Below are positions 36,348 through 44,727 of a stretch of DNA of 64,000 bases, piece by piece; positions within the stretch are counted from its first letter, which is position 1, and every line of letters starts with the position of its first letter. The translations under genes and the position numbers were made by a program. This DNA is from JAGRGG01 sp965217265 (lineage in GTDB: Bacteria; Pseudomonadota; Alphaproteobacteria; Geminicoccales; Geminicoccaceae): the NCBI GenBank assembly GCA_965217265.1, contig CBDCHP010000011.1, positions 558,001 through 622,000 of the forward strand. The letters run 5' to 3'. The notes beneath the pieces were generated by a model. The model was not told the origin of the DNA and ran no database searches. It worked only from the letters and a program-made list of their open reading frames with translations.

Positions 36348-36713
36348 ATGGCTGACAGGAAACACAACGCGCCGAAGATGAACGTCGAAGCGGTTACCGC
36401 GATGCAAAAGGCCAACATCGACACGATGGTCGAGGCGCGCAAGATCATGTTGGGCGCCACCCAGTCGATCGCCAAGCTGCAGTACGCCTGGATCAGCGAC
36501 ACGCTGAAGCACGCCGAGAGCCTGTTCAAGGGCGACGTCGTCAACCGTAAGCCCGAGGATCTGTTCGCCGAGACCAAGGCCGTGACCGAGCGGGCGCTGA
36601 CGATCGGCAAGGAGCAGACCGATCTCGGCCTCAAGGCGCAAAAGGAGGTCGCCGGCCTCGTGACGGCGCGCGTGCAGAAGAATTTCGAGGACGCGAAGAC
36701 GCTCGCCGCCTAA
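36348..36713 (+). CDS. phaP: Phasin family protein
   Basis: A 121-residue all-helical amphipathic protein of the phasin_2 type (residues 15-115: VTAMQKANIDTMVEARKIM, QYAWISDTLKHAESLF, PEDLFAETKAVTERALTIGKEQ). Phasins coat polyhydroxyalkanoate granules, keeping them small and dispersed. It has a strong Shine-Dalgarno (gaggagacgg). Two PhaR-like palindromes upstream suggest derepression when PHA accumulates and titrates PhaR. The gene ends at a strong terminator. Confidence 0.92.
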   Translation: MADRKHNAPKMNVEAVTAMQKANIDTMVEARKIMLGATQSIAKLQYAWISDTLKHAESLFKGDVVNRKPEDLFAETKAVTERALTIGKEQTDLGLKAQKEVAGLVTARVQKNFEDAKTLAA

Positions 36714-36767
36714 AGCGCGGCTTGAGCCGGCGGTCCGGACCCGCCTCCCGCTCGGACCGCCTCGCTG

Positions 36768-36801
36768 AAGGCCCCGGTGCTGCCGCACCGGGGCCTTTTT
36801 T
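36768..36801. terminator. Strong terminator after the phasin gene
   Basis: A perfect 13 bp stem (aaggccccggtgc with its complement, 36768-36780 and 36785-36797), a 4-base loop and a run of T to 36801. On the minus strand the same hairpin lies directly behind the mmcB stop codon, so both convergent genes use it. Confidence 0.92.
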
Positions 36802-37261
36802 ACGCGATATTCCCTCGGGCCTCGGCAAGCTCGTGCAGCCGCATGGCGGCGCAGCGGGCGAACGCGAGGCTGAGCGCCTTACGGCGCGCGGCGGCGAGAG
36901 GGCGGTGCCGCGCGTCGCGGACGACCTCGGCGCCGAAGCGGTCGGCGAGGATCAAGCCCTCATCGCTGGGTAAGAGATCGACAGGAAAGGCGGTGTCGAC
37001 GGCGAAGAAGAAGCGGTCGGCGTGATCGAGATACTCTGGCCACTTGGCATCGGTGAGAAAGTCGGTGCGGCAGGACTTGATCTCGACAACCCAGATCGCG
37101 CCGTCTCTTCCCAGCGCCATGATGTCGACCCGACGGCCGATCTTGAGCTTCACCTCCGGCATCGGCGCCATGCCGAGCGCCACCAGCAGCCGCGACGTGC
37201 CGCGCAGGATGTCGGCGGCGCGAGCGTTGATCGCGGCCGGCGGGGGTGCGGTGCAGTCCAT
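36800..37261 (-). CDS. mmcB: MmcB family DNA repair protein
   Basis: A 153-residue PD-(D/E)xK nuclease-like protein of the alphaproteobacterial MmcB family (DUF1052-type), required in Caulobacter for mitomycin C tolerance and SOS-controlled there. The conserved stretch is RRVDIMALGRDGAIWVVEIKSCRTDFLTDAKW, with the Asp and the E-x-K of the fold, then YLDHADRFFFAV and PSDEGLILAD. No LexA box was identified in the 30 bases between the start and repeat R5. Confidence 0.88.
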   Translation of the reverse strand: MDCTAPPPAAINARAADILRGTSRLLVALGMAPMPEVKLKIGRRVDIMALGRDGAIWVVEIKSCRTDFLTDAKWPEYLDHADRFFFAVDTAFPVDLLPSDEGLILADRFGAEVVRDARHRPLAAARRKALSLAFARCAAMRLHELAEARGNIA

Positions 37262-37293
37262 GCCGCACCCCTATATCAGGGTGGGGGGCGGGT

Positions 37294-37446
37294 AAACGCT
37301 TCGCGTTGCGCTCGCCGAGCGGGCTTTCTTTTTTCTTTTTGCCAGTGTTAACGCAGGGGGTTAGCCGCAACGCCGAGGGCCATGCTCGGACAAAAGCAAA
37401 AAAAGAGAAAAAGAAAGGCCGCGCGCCCAGCGCACGCGCAGCGTTC
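37294..37446. repeat. R5, long palindromic repeat copy 5 (core reversed)
   Basis: A 153 bp copy between the start of mmcB and the end of the cupin gene. The outer arms are aaacgcttcgcg and cgcgcagcgttc. Its core is the reverse complement of R1-R4: ccagtgttaacgc comes first and ccgagggccatgctcggac last. It ends 4 bases before the cupin stop codon. Confidence 0.83.
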
Positions 37447-37450
37447 AAAC

Positions 37451-37789
37451 TCAAGCGTCGCGGTCGTCGACCCGCGCCGGGGGCGAGGTCGCCTCGATGG
37501 CGGTGAGTGCGTCGAGGATCTTATAGCTGTGCTCGGCCCCCGCCGGGACGAGCCAACTGTCGCCCGGCTCCAAGATCAGCGTCTGCCCGGCCATGGTGAG
37601 TTCCGTTCGACCCTCGATGACGTAGCCGACGGTCTCGTAGTCGCGGGTGTGCGGCGCGTCGGCCTCGCCCTCGGCTTCGGCCTGCCATAGGCGCATGGCC
37701 AAGTTCTTGCCGCCCGCGAGGTAGCGCTGGCCCATCGGTCCTTGCGGTGCGGTCGCCGCCGTGACCTTCTTGACGCTCGTGTCGCTCAT
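37451..37789 (-). CDS. Cupin-domain protein
   Basis: A 112-residue single cupin (cupin_2 type). The metal-binding motifs are partly kept: TRDYETVGYVIEGRTELTMAG for the first motif and PGDSWLVPAGAEHSYKI for the second. It is a small cytoplasmic beta-barrel that binds metal or a small molecule; no catalytic assignment is possible. It ends at repeat R5 and is 74 bases downstream of the TipF-like gene, with which it could be co-transcribed. Confidence 0.8.
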   Translation of the reverse strand: MSDTSVKKVTAATAPQGPMGQRYLAGGKNLAMRLWQAEAEGEADAPHTRDYETVGYVIEGRTELTMAGQTLILEPGDSWLVPAGAEHSYKILDALTAIEATSPPARVDDRDA

Positions 37790-37863
37790 GCTCTGTTCCT
37801 TCTCGCGTTGGTTGGGGCGTCGCGACTGAACCGGGCGCCGGGGCCGCGGTTCCGAACCGGGGC

Positions 37864-39150
37864 TCAGGCGGTGGTCTCGACCGGCATCTCGGCGAAGCGC
37901 ACGGCGCCCTTGGTCGCGAGGCAGGCTCCCATTCCTTCTGTGATCGGGAAGTCGAGCACGTCAAGCAGCATCTTCTCGGTCTCGATCCCGACCGCGAGCA
38001 TCGCCCCGCCCGCGGCGTCGAAGGCGGCGAGCAGGCGGTGGAGCGGCCCATCGTCGCGGTGCGCTTCGGCGACCAGGGTTCGCGCCTCGACGACCAGCGT
38101 CTTGACGCCGGCGCGCAGGACGAGGTCGGGCGTCGGCAGCGGCCCGCCGTCGAGCTTCAGCGCCGCCTCGACGCCCTTGAGGCCGGTCCACGCCGGTCGG
38201 CCGCGCAGCGCCGCCAAGTCCTTCAGCGGCAGGACGGGGCACAGCACCGCCGGCAGCCCTGCATTCGCAGTACAATGCCGCGCCAGCGCGTCGCGCGTCT
38301 CGGGATCGTCCAGCGCCCGCGCGCTCGTCGGCACGAACAGCGCTTGGGCCGGATGGTACGTCCCCAGCCCCTCGCGCATTCGCAACGCCCGACGCAGCCA
38401 CGCCCGCTCGAAGCGCAGCAGGTGCTTCTCGGGCAGGCCGGCGGCGGCCAGCGCCTCGCCCGGCACCACGGCCGAGGGCAGCACGAGCCCGGCGCCGACC
38501 CAAAGTTTCGCCGGACGGCGCTGCGGCAGCCGCAGGACCGGCTCCAGGTTGCAGACGATCTTCGGCTCCTTCTTAGGATCCGACGACGGGGCGGCCGGCG
38601 TCGGCGCCTTCGGGGCGGGTGCGGCCTCCACGGCCAAACGCGGCGCCGCGTCGTCACGAACGGCGCGCGGCTTGAACACGACCGGCGCCTCCGCGGGCGC
38701 GGAAGCGGGCTCGCTCGGCGCGGTGGGGGGGGCTACCGCGGAGTGTGCGACGAGATCGGCGAAGGCGGGTTTTGTCGCGACGGGTGGGGCGGGCGCTTCG
38801 GCGGCGGGTGCGGGCGTCGCCGCGACCGGCGGGGCGGGCTTGGGGGGCGGCGCGTCGAGCCGCTGGGCCACCGCGCGCAGCCGTGCCGGCAGCTTGGCCG
38901 TTTTACCAGTCTGCGTCGTCTTGGCCGCGTCCCCTAGCGGTGTCGCTGCCGGGGCGGCCCGTCCCTTGCGGCGCTTCTCGATCATCTGGCCGGCACCGAA
39001 GGCGGCGGCGAGGCCCGTCACCAGCGCCGGGGCGATGAAGGCGTCCGGCACGGGCGGCAGGTCGACGACCAGCGGCAAAAGGTCGGTTGCGCTGACGGCG
39101 CCGAGGCCGTAACCGGCGGGGAAACTGAGCCACAAAGGCGGACGGTACAT
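37864..39150 (-). CDS. Membrane-anchored protein with degenerate EAL domain (TipF-like)
   Basis: A 428-residue protein. N-terminal residues 1-70 contain two hydrophobic stretches (LWLSFPAGYGLG, AFIAPALVTGLAAAFGAG). A long Ala/Pro-rich linker follows (about 80-200). The C-terminal 230 residues have the EAL fold outline: EPVLRLPQRR at the EAL position, DALARHCTANAGLPAVLCP, VLRAGVKTLVVEARTL, and AVGIETEKMLLDVLDFPITEGMG. The EAL signature and the metal-binding acids are missing, so it should bind but not cleave cyclic di-GMP, as in Caulobacter TipF (flagellar assembly). The link to TipF is inferred from architecture. An ATG 39 bases upstream is an alternative start. Confidence 0.65.
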   Translation of the reverse strand: MYRPPLWLSFPAGYGLGAVSATDLLPLVVDLPPVPDAFIAPALVTGLAAAFGAGQMIEKRRKGRAAPAATPLGDAAKTTQTGKTAKLPARLRAVAQRLDAPPPKPAPPVAATPAPAAEAPAPPVATKPAFADLVAHSAVAPPTAPSEPASAPAEAPVVFKPRAVRDDAAPRLAVEAAPAPKAPTPAAPSSDPKKEPKIVCNLEPVLRLPQRRPAKLWVGAGLVLPSAVVPGEALAAAGLPEKHLLRFERAWLRRALRMREGLGTYHPAQALFVPTSARALDDPETRDALARHCTANAGLPAVLCPVLPLKDLAALRGRPAWTGLKGVEAALKLDGGPLPTPDLVLRAGVKTLVVEARTLVAEAHRDDGPLHRLLAAFDAAGGAMLAVGIETEKMLLDVLDFPITEGMGACLATKGAVRFAEMPVETTA

Positions 39151-39202
39151 CGGGGGCGAACTCCATTGGCTAGGCAGATATTGCCGCATTCATGGTTAGC
39201 GG

Positions 39203-41635
39203 GTGGTTAACGCCGCCCTCCTTAATGTCGCGACCGACCCCCTGCCGCCGGTCTTCGGCGCGTGGTTCGAGCGGCGCGGCTGGACCGTCCGCGCGCACCA
39301 GCTGGCGATGCTGGACGCGGCCCGAGCGGGTGAGGACGCGCTCCTCGTCGCCCCCACCGGCGGCGGCAAGACGCTGGCCGGCTTCCTGCCCTCGCTGGTC
39401 GACCTGCACGAACGGCGGGCCAGGGGCCTGCACACGCTCTACGTCTCGCCCTTGAAGGCGCTCGCGAACGACATCGCCCGCAACCTTGAAGCGCCCGTGC
39501 GCGAGATGGGTCTCGACGTCGAGTTCGCCGCCCGGACCGGCGACACGCCGCAAAACCGCCGGCGGCGGATGCGGACCAAGCCGCCCGCGATCCTGCTGAC
39601 GACGCCGGAGAGCTTGGCCCTGCTCCTGGCCTATCCCGACGCCGAAGCCTATTTCGCCAGCCTCGCCTGCGTCGTCCTCGACGAACTGCACGCGCTCGCC
39701 GAGAGCAAGCGCGGCGTCTTGTTGTCGTTGGGCCTTGCGAGATTGCGCGCCCTGGCGCCGAACGCCCGCGCCGTCGGCCTCTCGGCGACGGTGGCGCGGC
39801 CCGACCTCCTGCTGCGCTACTTGAGCCCGAAGCCGAACGCGCGTCTCGTGCGGGCGGGGGCCGGGGCGGCGGCCGACGTCGACCTATTGTTGCCGGCCGC
39901 GATTCCCTGGGGCGGCAGCGTCGGCCTCTACGGCGTCGCCGACGTCTACGAGCGGATCAAGAGGGCGCGCACGGCGCTCGTCTTCACCAACACCCGCGCC
40001 AGGGCCGAACTGATCTTCGGCGAACTCTGGCGCCAGAACGCCGACAACCTCGCCATCGCGCTGCACCACGGCAGCCTGGCACCCGAGCAGCGCCGCCGGG
40101 TCGAGGCGGCCGTGGCGGCGGGGGGGGTCCGCGCCGTCGTCTGCACCTCCTCGCTCGACCTCGGCCTCGACTGGGGCGACGTCGACCTCGTCGTCCAGGT
40201 GGGGGCACCCAAGGGCGTCAGCCGCCTCGTCCAGCGTATCGGCCGCGCCAACCACCGCCTCGACGAGCCCTCCAAGGCGCTCCTCCTGCCCGGCAATCGC
40301 TTCGAGATCCTGGAGTGCTTGGCGGCGCGGGCGGCCGTGGCGCGGGGCGACCTCGACGGCGGCGAGCCCCTGGTCGGCGGCCTCGACGTGCTGGCGCAGC
40401 ACCTGACCGGCGTCGCCTGCGCCGGCCCGCTCGACGCCGACGCGGTCTTCGCCGAGGTCCGCACGACGGTGGCGTTCGCCGGCCTGCCGCGCGCGCGCTT
40501 CGACGCCGTGCTCGACTTCGTCGCCACCGGCGGCTACGCGCTGCGCGCCTACGAGCGCTACCGCCGCTTGGAATTGGGCGGGGACGGCCTTTGGCGCCTC
40601 ACCGACCCGCGCACGGCGCGGGCGTACCGCATGAACGTCGGCACGATCGTCGAGGCGCCCACCTTGCGCGTCCGCCTCGGGCGCCGGCGCCTGGGCGACG
40701 TCGAGGAGGGCTTCCTCGCCGCGCTCGCGCCCGGCGACACCTTCCTCTTCGCCGGCCTGATCCTGCGCTTCGAGGGCATTCGCCAGAACGAGGCCCATGT
40801 GGGCGTCGCCAAGGGCCTGGACGAGCCGAAGGTGCCGACCTACGCCGGCTCGCGCCTGCCGCTCTCAAGCGGCCTCGCCGACGGCGTGCGCGCGCTGATC
40901 GCGGCAAGAGACGGTTGGGGCGACCTGCCGAGCGACCTGCGCCTCTGGCTCGAAGCGCAGGCCCGCCGGTCCGCCGTGCCCGACGCCGATGCGATGCTGG
41001 TCGAGACGTTCTGGCGCCAGGGTCGGCATTACACGGTTGCCTATACCTTTGCCGGCCACAAGGCCAACCAGAGCTTGGGCATGCTGCTCACCCGCCGCCT
41101 GGAGCGGCGCGGCGCCCGGCCGCTCGGCTTCGTCGCCTCCGACTACTGCGTCGCCGCCTGGAGCGTGGGCGAGCCCGGCGACGTGGAGGGCTTGTTCGAC
41201 ACCGACATCCTCACCGACGAGTTGGAGGAGTGGCTGGCCGAGAGCTCGCTCATCAAGCGGACGTTTCGCAACTGCGCCGTCGTCGCCGGCTTGATCGAGC
41301 GCCGGCTGCCGGGGCAGGAGAAGACCGGACGGCAGGTGACGTTCAACTCGGATCTGATCTACGACGTGCTGCGCAAGTACGAGCCCGACCACGTTCTGCT
41401 CCTGGCCGCGCGCGAGGAGGCGGCGCGGGGCTTGACCGACATCCGCCGCTTGAGCGATGTCCTCAACGCTGCGCAGGGCCGCGTGCGGCACGAGCGCCTG
41501 CCCCGCGTCTCGCCGTTCGGGATCGCGATCGTCGCCGCCGTCGGCCGCGAGCGGATCATGACCGGCGACGCGGACGCAGCACTCGACGAACTCACCGCCG
41601 AACTGGTTGAGGAAGCCTTTGCCGACGACGATTGA
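39203..41635 (+). CDS. Ligase-associated DNA-damage-response DEXH helicase (Lhr-like)
   Basis: An 810-residue superfamily 2 helicase. It has Walker A APTGGGKT (50-57), SPLKALANDIARN, TTPESLALLL, DELH (160-163), LSATVARP, and a helicase C region with TNTRARAELIF, LHHGSLAPEQRRRVEAA and VQRIGRANH. The C terminus ending VTFNSDLIYDVLRKYEPDH is typical of the bacterial Lhr-type helicase linked to pdeM and DNA ligase genes. It acts in DNA repair, probably by unwinding or branch migration. The GTG start is the best candidate; its stop overlaps the pdeM start. Confidence 0.92.
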   Translation: MVNAALLNVATDPLPPVFGAWFERRGWTVRAHQLAMLDAARAGEDALLVAPTGGGKTLAGFLPSLVDLHERRARGLHTLYVSPLKALANDIARNLEAPVREMGLDVEFAARTGDTPQNRRRRMRTKPPAILLTTPESLALLLAYPDAEAYFASLACVVLDELHALAESKRGVLLSLGLARLRALAPNARAVGLSATVARPDLLLRYLSPKPNARLVRAGAGAAADVDLLLPAAIPWGGSVGLYGVADVYERIKRARTALVFTNTRARAELIFGELWRQNADNLAIALHHGSLAPEQRRRVEAAVAAGGVRAVVCTSSLDLGLDWGDVDLVVQVGAPKGVSRLVQRIGRANHRLDEPSKALLLPGNRFEILECLAARAAVARGDLDGGEPLVGGLDVLAQHLTGVACAGPLDADAVFAEVRTTVAFAGLPRARFDAVLDFVATGGYALRAYERYRRLELGGDGLWRLTDPRTARAYRMNVGTIVEAPTLRVRLGRRRLGDVEEGFLAALAPGDTFLFAGLILRFEGIRQNEAHVGVAKGLDEPKVPTYAGSRLPLSSGLADGVRALIAARDGWGDLPSDLRLWLEAQARRSAVPDADAMLVETFWRQGRHYTVAYTFAGHKANQSLGMLLTRRLERRGARPLGFVASDYCVAAWSVGEPGDVEGLFDTDILTDELEEWLAESSLIKRTFRNCAVVAGLIERRLPGQEKTGRQVTFNSDLIYDVLRKYEPDHVLLLAAREEAARGLTDIRRLSDVLNAAQGRVRHERLPRVSPFGIAIVAAVGRERIMTGDADAALDELTAELVEEAFADDD

Positions 41636-42338
41636 GACGAGCGAGATCGAGCACGGCGGCGTGCCCGTCCACCTGGACCCGGCGGGCGGCCTCCTGCTCG
41701 ACGACGGCCAGACCCTCGTCGTCGCCGACCTGCACTTCGAGAAGGGCAGCGCCTTCGCCCGCCGCGGCGTCTTGCTGCCGCCGCACGACAGCGCCTTGAC
41801 CCTGGAGCGCCTGGAGGATCTCATCCACCGCCACCGCCCGGCGCGGGTGGTGAGCCTCGGCGACGCCTTCCACGACGCCGCCGGTCCCGACACCCTTGCC
41901 CTGGACCTTCGCGCCCGGTTACGCACCCTCATCGACGGTTGCGAGTGGGTCTGGGTGCGCGGCAACCATGACCCGAAGGCGCCCCTGCACCTCGGCGGGC
42001 GCGCCCTGGACGCGATCGAGGTCGGGCCGCTGACGCTGCGCCACGCGCCGCTAGGGCTGGGCGCCGAAATCGTCGGCCACCTGCACCCCAAGGCCCGCGT
42101 CCGCGCCAAGGGCGCCGCCCCGCGCGCCTGCTTCGTGCGCGGCTGCCGGGGGGGTACCCTCGTCATGCCGGCCCTGGGCGGCTTCACCGGCGGGCTGAAC
42201 GTCCTGGACGAAGCCTTCAGGCCCCTCTTCCCGAACGGCCCTTGCGCCTACGTGCTGGGGAAGGCCCGGGTCCACCGCATCCCCGCCGGCCACCTCCTCC
42301 CCGAGCGCGGCGCGGCGCGACCCAGGGTGGGCGCGTGA
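41619..42338 (+). CDS. pdeM: Ligase-associated DNA-damage-response endonuclease PdeM
   Basis: A 239-residue calcineurin-like metallophosphoesterase. Metal-binding motifs appear in order: VVADLHFEKG, SLGDAFHDA, VWVRGNHD, and VGHLHPKARV with the final histidines. It matches PdeM, found in operons with the Lhr-like helicase, an ATP-dependent ligase and an MBL exonuclease. I chose TTG at 41619, which has GAGGAAG at good spacing; a TTG at 41607 is the alternative. It overlaps both neighbours. Confidence 0.9.
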   Translation: MPTTIETSEIEHGGVPVHLDPAGGLLLDDGQTLVVADLHFEKGSAFARRGVLLPPHDSALTLERLEDLIHRHRPARVVSLGDAFHDAAGPDTLALDLRARLRTLIDGCEWVWVRGNHDPKAPLHLGGRALDAIEVGPLTLRHAPLGLGAEIVGHLHPKARVRAKGAAPRACFVRGCRGGTLVMPALGGFTGGLNVLDEAFRPLFPNGPCAYVLGKARVHRIPAGHLLPERGAARPRVGA

Positions 42339-43771
42339 GCCAAGCGGCGGCCCTTGTCTGGTTTCGCCAGGACCTGCGCCTCGCCGACAACCCGGCGCTC
42401 GCGCGCGTAGTCCTGACGAAGCGTCCGGTCCTGGCGCTCTACGTCCTCGACGATAGGATCGCCGGCGACTGGGCGATCGGCGGCGCGCAGCGCTGGTGGC
42501 TGCACCAGAACCTGAAGTCGCTGGGCGAAGCCTTGAGGAAGCTCGGCGTGCCGCTCGTCCTGCGCCGTGGCGACGCCGCCTCGATCGTGCCCGAGGTGGC
42601 GGGGACGATCGGGGCCGGGGCCGTCTGCTGGAACCGGCGCTACGCCGCCTTCGGCCGGGGGCAGGACGGCGAGATCGAGGCGGCACTCGAAGCGATGAAG
42701 ATCAGGGTCGAGACGCACAACGCCCTTCTCATCCGCGAGCCCCCGGAGGTGGCGCAGAAGAGCGGCGCGCCCTACAAGGTCTACACCGCCTACGCCAAGG
42801 CATGGCTGAAGCTGGACGCGCCGCGCCGGCCCTTGCCCCGCGTCACCGAGGCGAAGGCCTGGTCCGGGACGATCGCGGGCGACGACCTTGACGCCTGGGG
42901 CCTGGAGCCGAAGCCAGACTGGGCCGGGGGGATGCGCGCGGCCTGGGAGGCCGGCGAGGCGGCGGCCGAGGCGCGGCTGCACGACTTTCTCGACGAGGCG
43001 CTTAGCACCTACGCCGAGGACCGCAACCGTCCGGACAAGGACGGCTCGTCCAGGCTCTCGCCCTACCTGCACATTGGTGCCCTCAGTTCGGCCACCGTCT
43101 GGCACGCGACCGCCGCCCACGCCGAGCGGGCGTTGGGCGGGATCGACAAGGCAATGCCGTTCCTGCGCGAGATCGTCTGGCGCGAGTTCGCCTACCACAC
43201 GCTCTATCATCAGGAGAAGCTGCCCGACCGCTCGCTGCGCGAGAAGTTCGAGGCCTACCCCTGGCGCGACGACGGGAGCGCCCTGCGCGCTTGGCAGCGG
43301 GGGCAGACCGGCTATCCCATCGTCGACGCCGGGATGCGCCAGCTCTGGACGATGGGCTGGATGCACAACCGTGTGCGAATGATCGTCGGCTCGTTCCTGA
43401 CCAAGGACCTGGGCATTCACTGGCGTGAGGGTGCCCGCTGGTTCTGGGACTGTTTGATCGACGCCGACCTCGGCAACAACTCGCTCAACTGGCAGTGGGT
43501 CTCGGGTGCGGGCATCGACGCGACGCCGTTCTTTCGCGTCTTCAACCCGACGGCCCAAGGGCAGAAATACGACCCCAAGGGCGACTACGTCCGCGCGTGG
43601 GTGCCCGAGTTGCGCGACCTGCCGACCAAGCACCTGCACGAGCCCGCCAAGGCGCCGGCCGAGGTGCTGAAGAAGGCGGGCGTCGTCTTGGGCGAGACCT
43701 ACCCAAAACCGATCGTTGACCACGGCAGGGCGCGCGACCGGGCGCTCAACGGCTACAGGCGGATCAAGTGA
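42335..43771 (+). CDS. phrB: Deoxyribodipyrimidine photolyase (CPD photolyase)
   Basis: A 478-residue class I photolyase/cryptochrome. The N-terminal antenna domain starts LVWFRQDLRLADNPAL. The FAD domain shows SRLSPYLHIGALS, FLREIVWREFAYHTLYH, GQTGYPIVDAGMRQLW, the MHNRVRMIVGSFLTKDL stretch, ADLGNNSLNWQWVSGAG, and FRVFNPTAQGQKYDP. It uses light to split pyrimidine dimers. The GTG start overlaps the pdeM stop (GTGA). Its position in a repair operon is consistent with a UV-damage response. Confidence 0.95.
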   Translation: MSQAAALVWFRQDLRLADNPALARVVLTKRPVLALYVLDDRIAGDWAIGGAQRWWLHQNLKSLGEALRKLGVPLVLRRGDAASIVPEVAGTIGAGAVCWNRRYAAFGRGQDGEIEAALEAMKIRVETHNALLIREPPEVAQKSGAPYKVYTAYAKAWLKLDAPRRPLPRVTEAKAWSGTIAGDDLDAWGLEPKPDWAGGMRAAWEAGEAAAEARLHDFLDEALSTYAEDRNRPDKDGSSRLSPYLHIGALSSATVWHATAAHAERALGGIDKAMPFLREIVWREFAYHTLYHQEKLPDRSLREKFEAYPWRDDGSALRAWQRGQTGYPIVDAGMRQLWTMGWMHNRVRMIVGSFLTKDLGIHWREGARWFWDCLIDADLGNNSLNWQWVSGAGIDATPFFRVFNPTAQGQKYDPKGDYVRAWVPELRDLPTKHLHEPAKAPAEVLKKAGVVLGETYPKPIVDHGRARDRALNGYRRIK

Positions 43772-44493
43772 GCGCCACCTACCCCTCGCTCCAGGATCGC
43801 CGCGTCCTCGTCACCGGCGGCGCGTCCGGCATCGGGGCGGCGATGGTGCGCGCCTTCGCGGGGCAAGGCTGTTCGACCGCCTTTCTCGACATCGACGACG
43901 AAGCGGCGGCGGGCCTCGCCGACGTCGCCGCCTACCGCCGCTGCGATTTGCGCGACGTCGAGGACCTGCGCGCGGCGATCGCCGACCTCGGCCCGTTCGA
44001 CGTGCTGGTCAACAACGCCGCCTCCGACGCGCGCCACGACCTGTTCGCGGTCGAGCCGGATTACTGGCGCGAGCGCATGGCGCTCAACCTCGACCACCAG
44101 TTCTTCGCCAGCCAAGCGGCGGCGCGGGGCATGGTCGCGCGCAAGAAGGGCGTCATCCTCCTGCTGGGCTCTGTCTCCTGGCTGCGCGGGCGCCCCGGCA
44201 TGGTCGGCTACACGAGCGCCAAGGCGGCGGTCTTCGGCCTCGTCAAGACGCTCGCCCGCGAACTCGGGCCCGCGAACGTGCGCGTCGTCGGCCTGATCCC
44301 CGGCGCCGTCCGCACCGAGCGTCAAGCCCGCCTCTGGCGCACGCCCGAGGCCGACGCCGCCTTCCTCGACGCCCAGGCGCTGAAGTTCCACCTGAACGAG
44401 GACCACGTCGCCGCCGCCGCGCTCTTCCTCGCCTCGGACGCGGCGGCGGCGATCACGGGGCAGAGTCTGATCGTCGATGGTGGATTGACGTAG
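43768..44493 (+). CDS. Short-chain dehydrogenase/reductase
   Basis: A 241-residue classical SDR. It has the cofactor motif GGASGIG (17-23), CDLRD, NNAAS, the catalytic GSVSW Ser and YTSAK Tyr-Lys, and an IPGAVRTERQARLW loop. The substrate is unknown, but the loop with TPEADAAFLDAQALKFHL resembles sugar or polyol dehydrogenases. The GTG start overlaps phrB by four bases, so it is transcribed with the repair genes yet need not share their function. It ends at repeat R6. Confidence 0.88.
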   Translation: MSATYPSLQDRRVLVTGGASGIGAAMVRAFAGQGCSTAFLDIDDEAAAGLADVAAYRRCDLRDVEDLRAAIADLGPFDVLVNNAASDARHDLFAVEPDYWRERMALNLDHQFFASQAAARGMVARKKGVILLLGSVSWLRGRPGMVGYTSAKAAVFGLVKTLARELGPANVRVVGLIPGAVRTERQARLWRTPEADAAFLDAQALKFHLNEDHVAAAALFLASDAAAAITGQSLIVDGGLT

Positions 44494-44642
44494 AACGCTC
44501 TCGGGTCCGCTGCGCGGGACTTTCTCTTTTTCTTTTTGCCAGTGTTGACGGAGGTGGCTGGCCGCGGCGCCGGGGGCGGGCCTCGGACAATGACAAAAAA
44601 GAGAGAAAGAAGACCGCGCGTCAGCGCACGCGAAGCGTTCTC
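44492..44642. repeat. R6, long palindromic repeat copy 6 (core reversed)
   Basis: A 151 bp copy between two co-directed genes, starting within the SDR stop codon. The arms are agaacgctctcgggtccgct and cgcacgcgaagcgttctc. The core is in the reversed orientation (gccagtgttgacgg first, cctcggaca last), as in R5. The following MBL gene is on the same strand, so here only the left-hand terminator half would be used. Confidence 0.83.
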
Positions 44643-44727
44643 TTACCGCGACAAAACGTCGTGCGGGGTTTCCTCAAGAGCGTCGCCGGAGCAATTTCCG
44701 CCCAACGAACGAATTCAGAGGAAACGC

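Noticed and set aside
41359..41595. Ser/Ala-rich minus-strand frame inside the helicase gene
   Set aside because: Lies entirely within the helicase coding region; no motif and no ribosome-binding site.
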